Made by a program: the position numbers and the translations under genes. The notes beneath the pieces are model-generated. The model was given only the letters and a program-made list of their open reading frames with translations. It ran no database searches and was not told where the DNA came from. DNA of 7,935 bases from Pseudomonadota bacterium (GTDB lineage: Bacteria; Pseudomonadota; Gammaproteobacteria; Burkholderiales; Rhodocyclaceae): contig JAJZPJ010000121.1 of the NCBI GenBank assembly GCA_021811225.1, positions 1-7,935 on the forward strand, given 5' to 3'. Shown one piece after another: positions 7,131 through 7,935 of this stretch; the stretch's first letter is position 1, and every line of letters begins with the position of its first letter.

Positions 7131-7550
7131 TCAGCAGCCGCTGGACTTGGTGTACCAGCAGGAGGCGGGCAGGCCGCTGGCGCCGGGGAAGGCGATGGTC
7201 TGCTGATTGTTGGCCTGATCGATGGAATAGGTGAAGCCGCTCATGCCCTGGCTGGCGATACCGGTGGCCTTGATCGTGTAGGTGGTGGGAGAGGGGATGG
7301 TGCAACTGTAGGTGAAGTAGGTGCCGGTGGGCGGCGTGGTGCACGGACCGTTGGCGTAGGTGTTGTTGTCCAGGAAGTACTGCTCCATGTTCACGTGCAT
7401 CGCGGCGAGATTGGAGATGGCCTCGCCGATCTTGCCGCGCTGGACGTAGGCGGTGTAACTGGGCAGCGCGATGGCCGCCAGGATCGCCACGATGGCGACC
7501 GTCACCATGATTTCGATCAGGGTGAAACCTCTTTGAGTCTTTGCTTTCAT
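7131..7550 (-). CDS. pilE: PilE-like type IV minor pilin (ComP/PilE family)
   Basis: A 139-residue type IV pilin. The short basic leader MKAKTQRG8 is followed by FTLIEIMVTVAIVAILAAIA, with Phe+1, Glu+5 and the kink proline at mature 22 (P30). The sequence then runs into SYTAYVQRGKIGEAISNLAA, common to PilE-type minor pilins. The C-terminal end ASCWYTKSSGC fits the group that includes ComP-type DNA-uptake pilins. Four cysteines (70, 83, 131, 139) suggest two disulfides, the second closing the C-terminal loop. The small size and the operon position suggest a minor pilin rather than the main subunit, but the main pilin role is not excluded. It is the first gene of the operon, preceded by GGTGGAAA and an AT-rich leader; fimT follows 17 nt after its stop. 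Confidence 0.9.
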   Translation of the reverse strand: MKAKTQRGFTLIEIMVTVAIVAILAAIALPSYTAYVQRGKIGEAISNLAAMHVNMEQYFLDNNTYANGPCTTPPTGTYFTYSCTIPSPTTYTIKATGIASQGMSGFTYSIDQANNQQTIAFPGASGLPASCWYTKSSGC

Positions 7551-7556
7551 CTGCCA

Positions 7557-7564
7557 TTTCCACC
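7557..7564 (-). promoter_or_regulatory. Ribosome binding site of pilE
   Basis: GGTGGAAA on the minus strand ends 6 nt before ATG 7550 and supports that start. An upstream ATG at 7566 is in another frame, that of fimT, and does not encode a prepilin leader. Confidence 0.55.
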
Positions 7565-7605
7565 ATGCGCCCGTTCTTGACGACGACGCTCGACGGTCAG
7601 CATAA

Positions 7606-7621
7606 GGCAGTTATCTTGCCG
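7606..7621 (-). promoter_or_regulatory. Possible sigma-54 (-24/-12) promoter for the pil operon
   Basis: On the minus strand CGGCAAGATAACTGCC has GG and GC separated by exactly 10 nt, as in the consensus TGGCAC-N5-TTGC, with several mismatches elsewhere. A start about 12 nt downstream of GC would give a leader of roughly 45 nt before pilE. Sigma-54 with PilR drives pilin genes in several T4P-bearing Proteobacteria (established knowledge). No convincing sigma-70 -35/-10 pair was found here, although TAAAAT (7652-7647) could be a -10. Weak call. Confidence 0.3.
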
Positions 7622-7627
7622 CGCAAG
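7615..7627. repeat. Perfect inverted repeat upstream of pilE
   Basis: CTTGC-CGC-GCAAG is a 13-bp perfect inverted repeat with 5-bp arms, overlapping the upstream half of the sigma-54-like site. It is too short for a terminator and lacks a T-tract. It could be an operator for a dimeric regulator, or chance. Confidence 0.3.
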
Positions 7628-7680
7628 TGCATATGACTGACGGTATATTTTAGGCGACGAAAGGCATATTCCGATGCTAT

Positions 7681-7935
7681 ATAATCGCCCTGGGCATTGC
7701 CGAAGCGCTGACCGCGCTCTACATCGGCCCCACCTACACGGATGTGATCGGCTTCGGTCTGCTGGTGCTGGTGCTGGTGTCGCGTCCGGCGCAGATCTTC
7801 GAGCGCGCCTATCAGCTCTTCCCGCGCCTGAAGGAGCGCCGCACCCAGATCGCCGGCAGCATGTCCGGCGGCGAGCAGCAGATGTGCGCGATCGCCCGCG
7901 CGCTGATGGCCGCACCGAAGCTGCTGGTGGTCGAC
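7681..7935 (+). pseudogene. Start-less in-frame LivH permease - LivF ATPase chimera (branched-chain amino acid ABC transporter remnant), open at right edge
   Basis: Residues encoded by 7681-7800 read as the last transmembrane segment of a LivH-type branched-chain amino acid permease: GIAEALTALYIGPTYTDV, then IGFGLLVLVLVSRP. Without a stop or frame change, 7801-7935 read as the middle of a LivF-type ATPase: ERAYQLFPRLKERR, the ABC signature MSGGEQQM (7861-7884), AIARALM, then LLVVD (Walker B start) at the window edge. The frame is open from the TAG at 7651, but no ATG, GTG or TTG precedes the LivH-like part; the first in-frame candidate is GTG 7744. Walker A, livM, livG and most of livH are absent. 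I infer two deletions, one removing the 5' part of livH and one fusing livH to livF. An automatic caller might report a partial CDS from 7744. An assembly join is the main alternative. Confidence 0.6.

Noticed and set aside
7114..7566. N-terminal extension of fimT reading through the pilE region from ATG 7566
   Set aside because: It is an out-of-frame reading of pilE and would bury the prepilin leader 150 residues inside the protein. GTG 7113 with its Shine-Dalgarno is correct.
7678..7685. TATATAAT as a plus-strand -10 promoter element
   Set aside because: No matching -35 at 16-18 nt, and it would drive only a start-less fragment. It may simply be AT-rich DNA at the rearrangement boundary.
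7547..7915. 122-codon minus-strand frame opposite the LivH-LivF fragment and promoter region
   Set aside because: Arg/Ser/Ala-rich with no recognisable features. The plus-strand reading gives clear ABC transporter motifs.
1..7935. DNA uptake sequences, tRNA genes, CRISPR repeats, IS ends or terminators
   Set aside because: I looked for the Neisseria-type uptake core GCCGTCTGAA, array-like repeats, tRNA-like cloverleaf ends, transposase motifs and hairpin-plus-T-tract structures, and found none that stood out by eye.

Overview
The window is GC-rich and holds a type IV pilus (T4P) minor-pilin operon on the minus strand, filling positions 1-7550. The gene content (pilE, fimT/gspH, pilV, pilW, pilX, pilY1), the family motifs and the neighbouring Liv-type ABC transporter sequence point to a Pseudomonadota genome, most likely Beta- or Gammaproteobacteria. 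I cannot name a genus from sequence alone.

Reading in the direction of transcription (right to left), the layout is: pilE-like minor pilin (7550-7131), fimT/gspH (7113-6529), pilV (6524-6027), pilW (6021-4918), pilX (4924-4253), then a large pilY1 (4229 to beyond position 1). The first 1409 codons of pilY1 lie in the window. The last visible residues resemble the usual C-terminal end of the family, so probably only a few codons are cut off. Gaps are -7 to 23 nt, with pilW and pilX overlapping at ATGTTGA, so the genes are almost certainly co-transcribed and partly translationally coupled.

How they work together: PilE, FimT, PilV, PilW and PilX all start with a class III prepilin leader, ending at Gly and cut by PilD, followed by a hydrophobic helix. 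PilV, PilW, PilX and PilY1 are known from model T4P systems to form a priming and tip complex that starts pilus assembly. PilY1 is the exported tip adhesin and mechanosensor. FimT and ComP-like pilins have been linked to DNA binding and uptake. This PilY1 has a vWA domain with an intact DxSxS site, interrupted by about 360 residues holding four cysteine-pair modules and a beta-rich adhesin-like module, followed by the conserved PilC-type beta-propeller.

The divergent region 7551-7680 is distinctly AT-richer and presumably holds the operon promoter. It contains a GG-N10-GC sigma-54-like site and a perfect 13-bp inverted repeat. To its right (7681-7935, plus strand, running off the window) is a start-less open frame. 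It reads first as the C-terminal end of a LivH-type permease and then, in the same frame, as the middle of a LivF-type ATPase. This is a rearrangement scar, or possibly an assembly join. No tRNA, rRNA, CRISPR array, IS element or phage gene was recognised.
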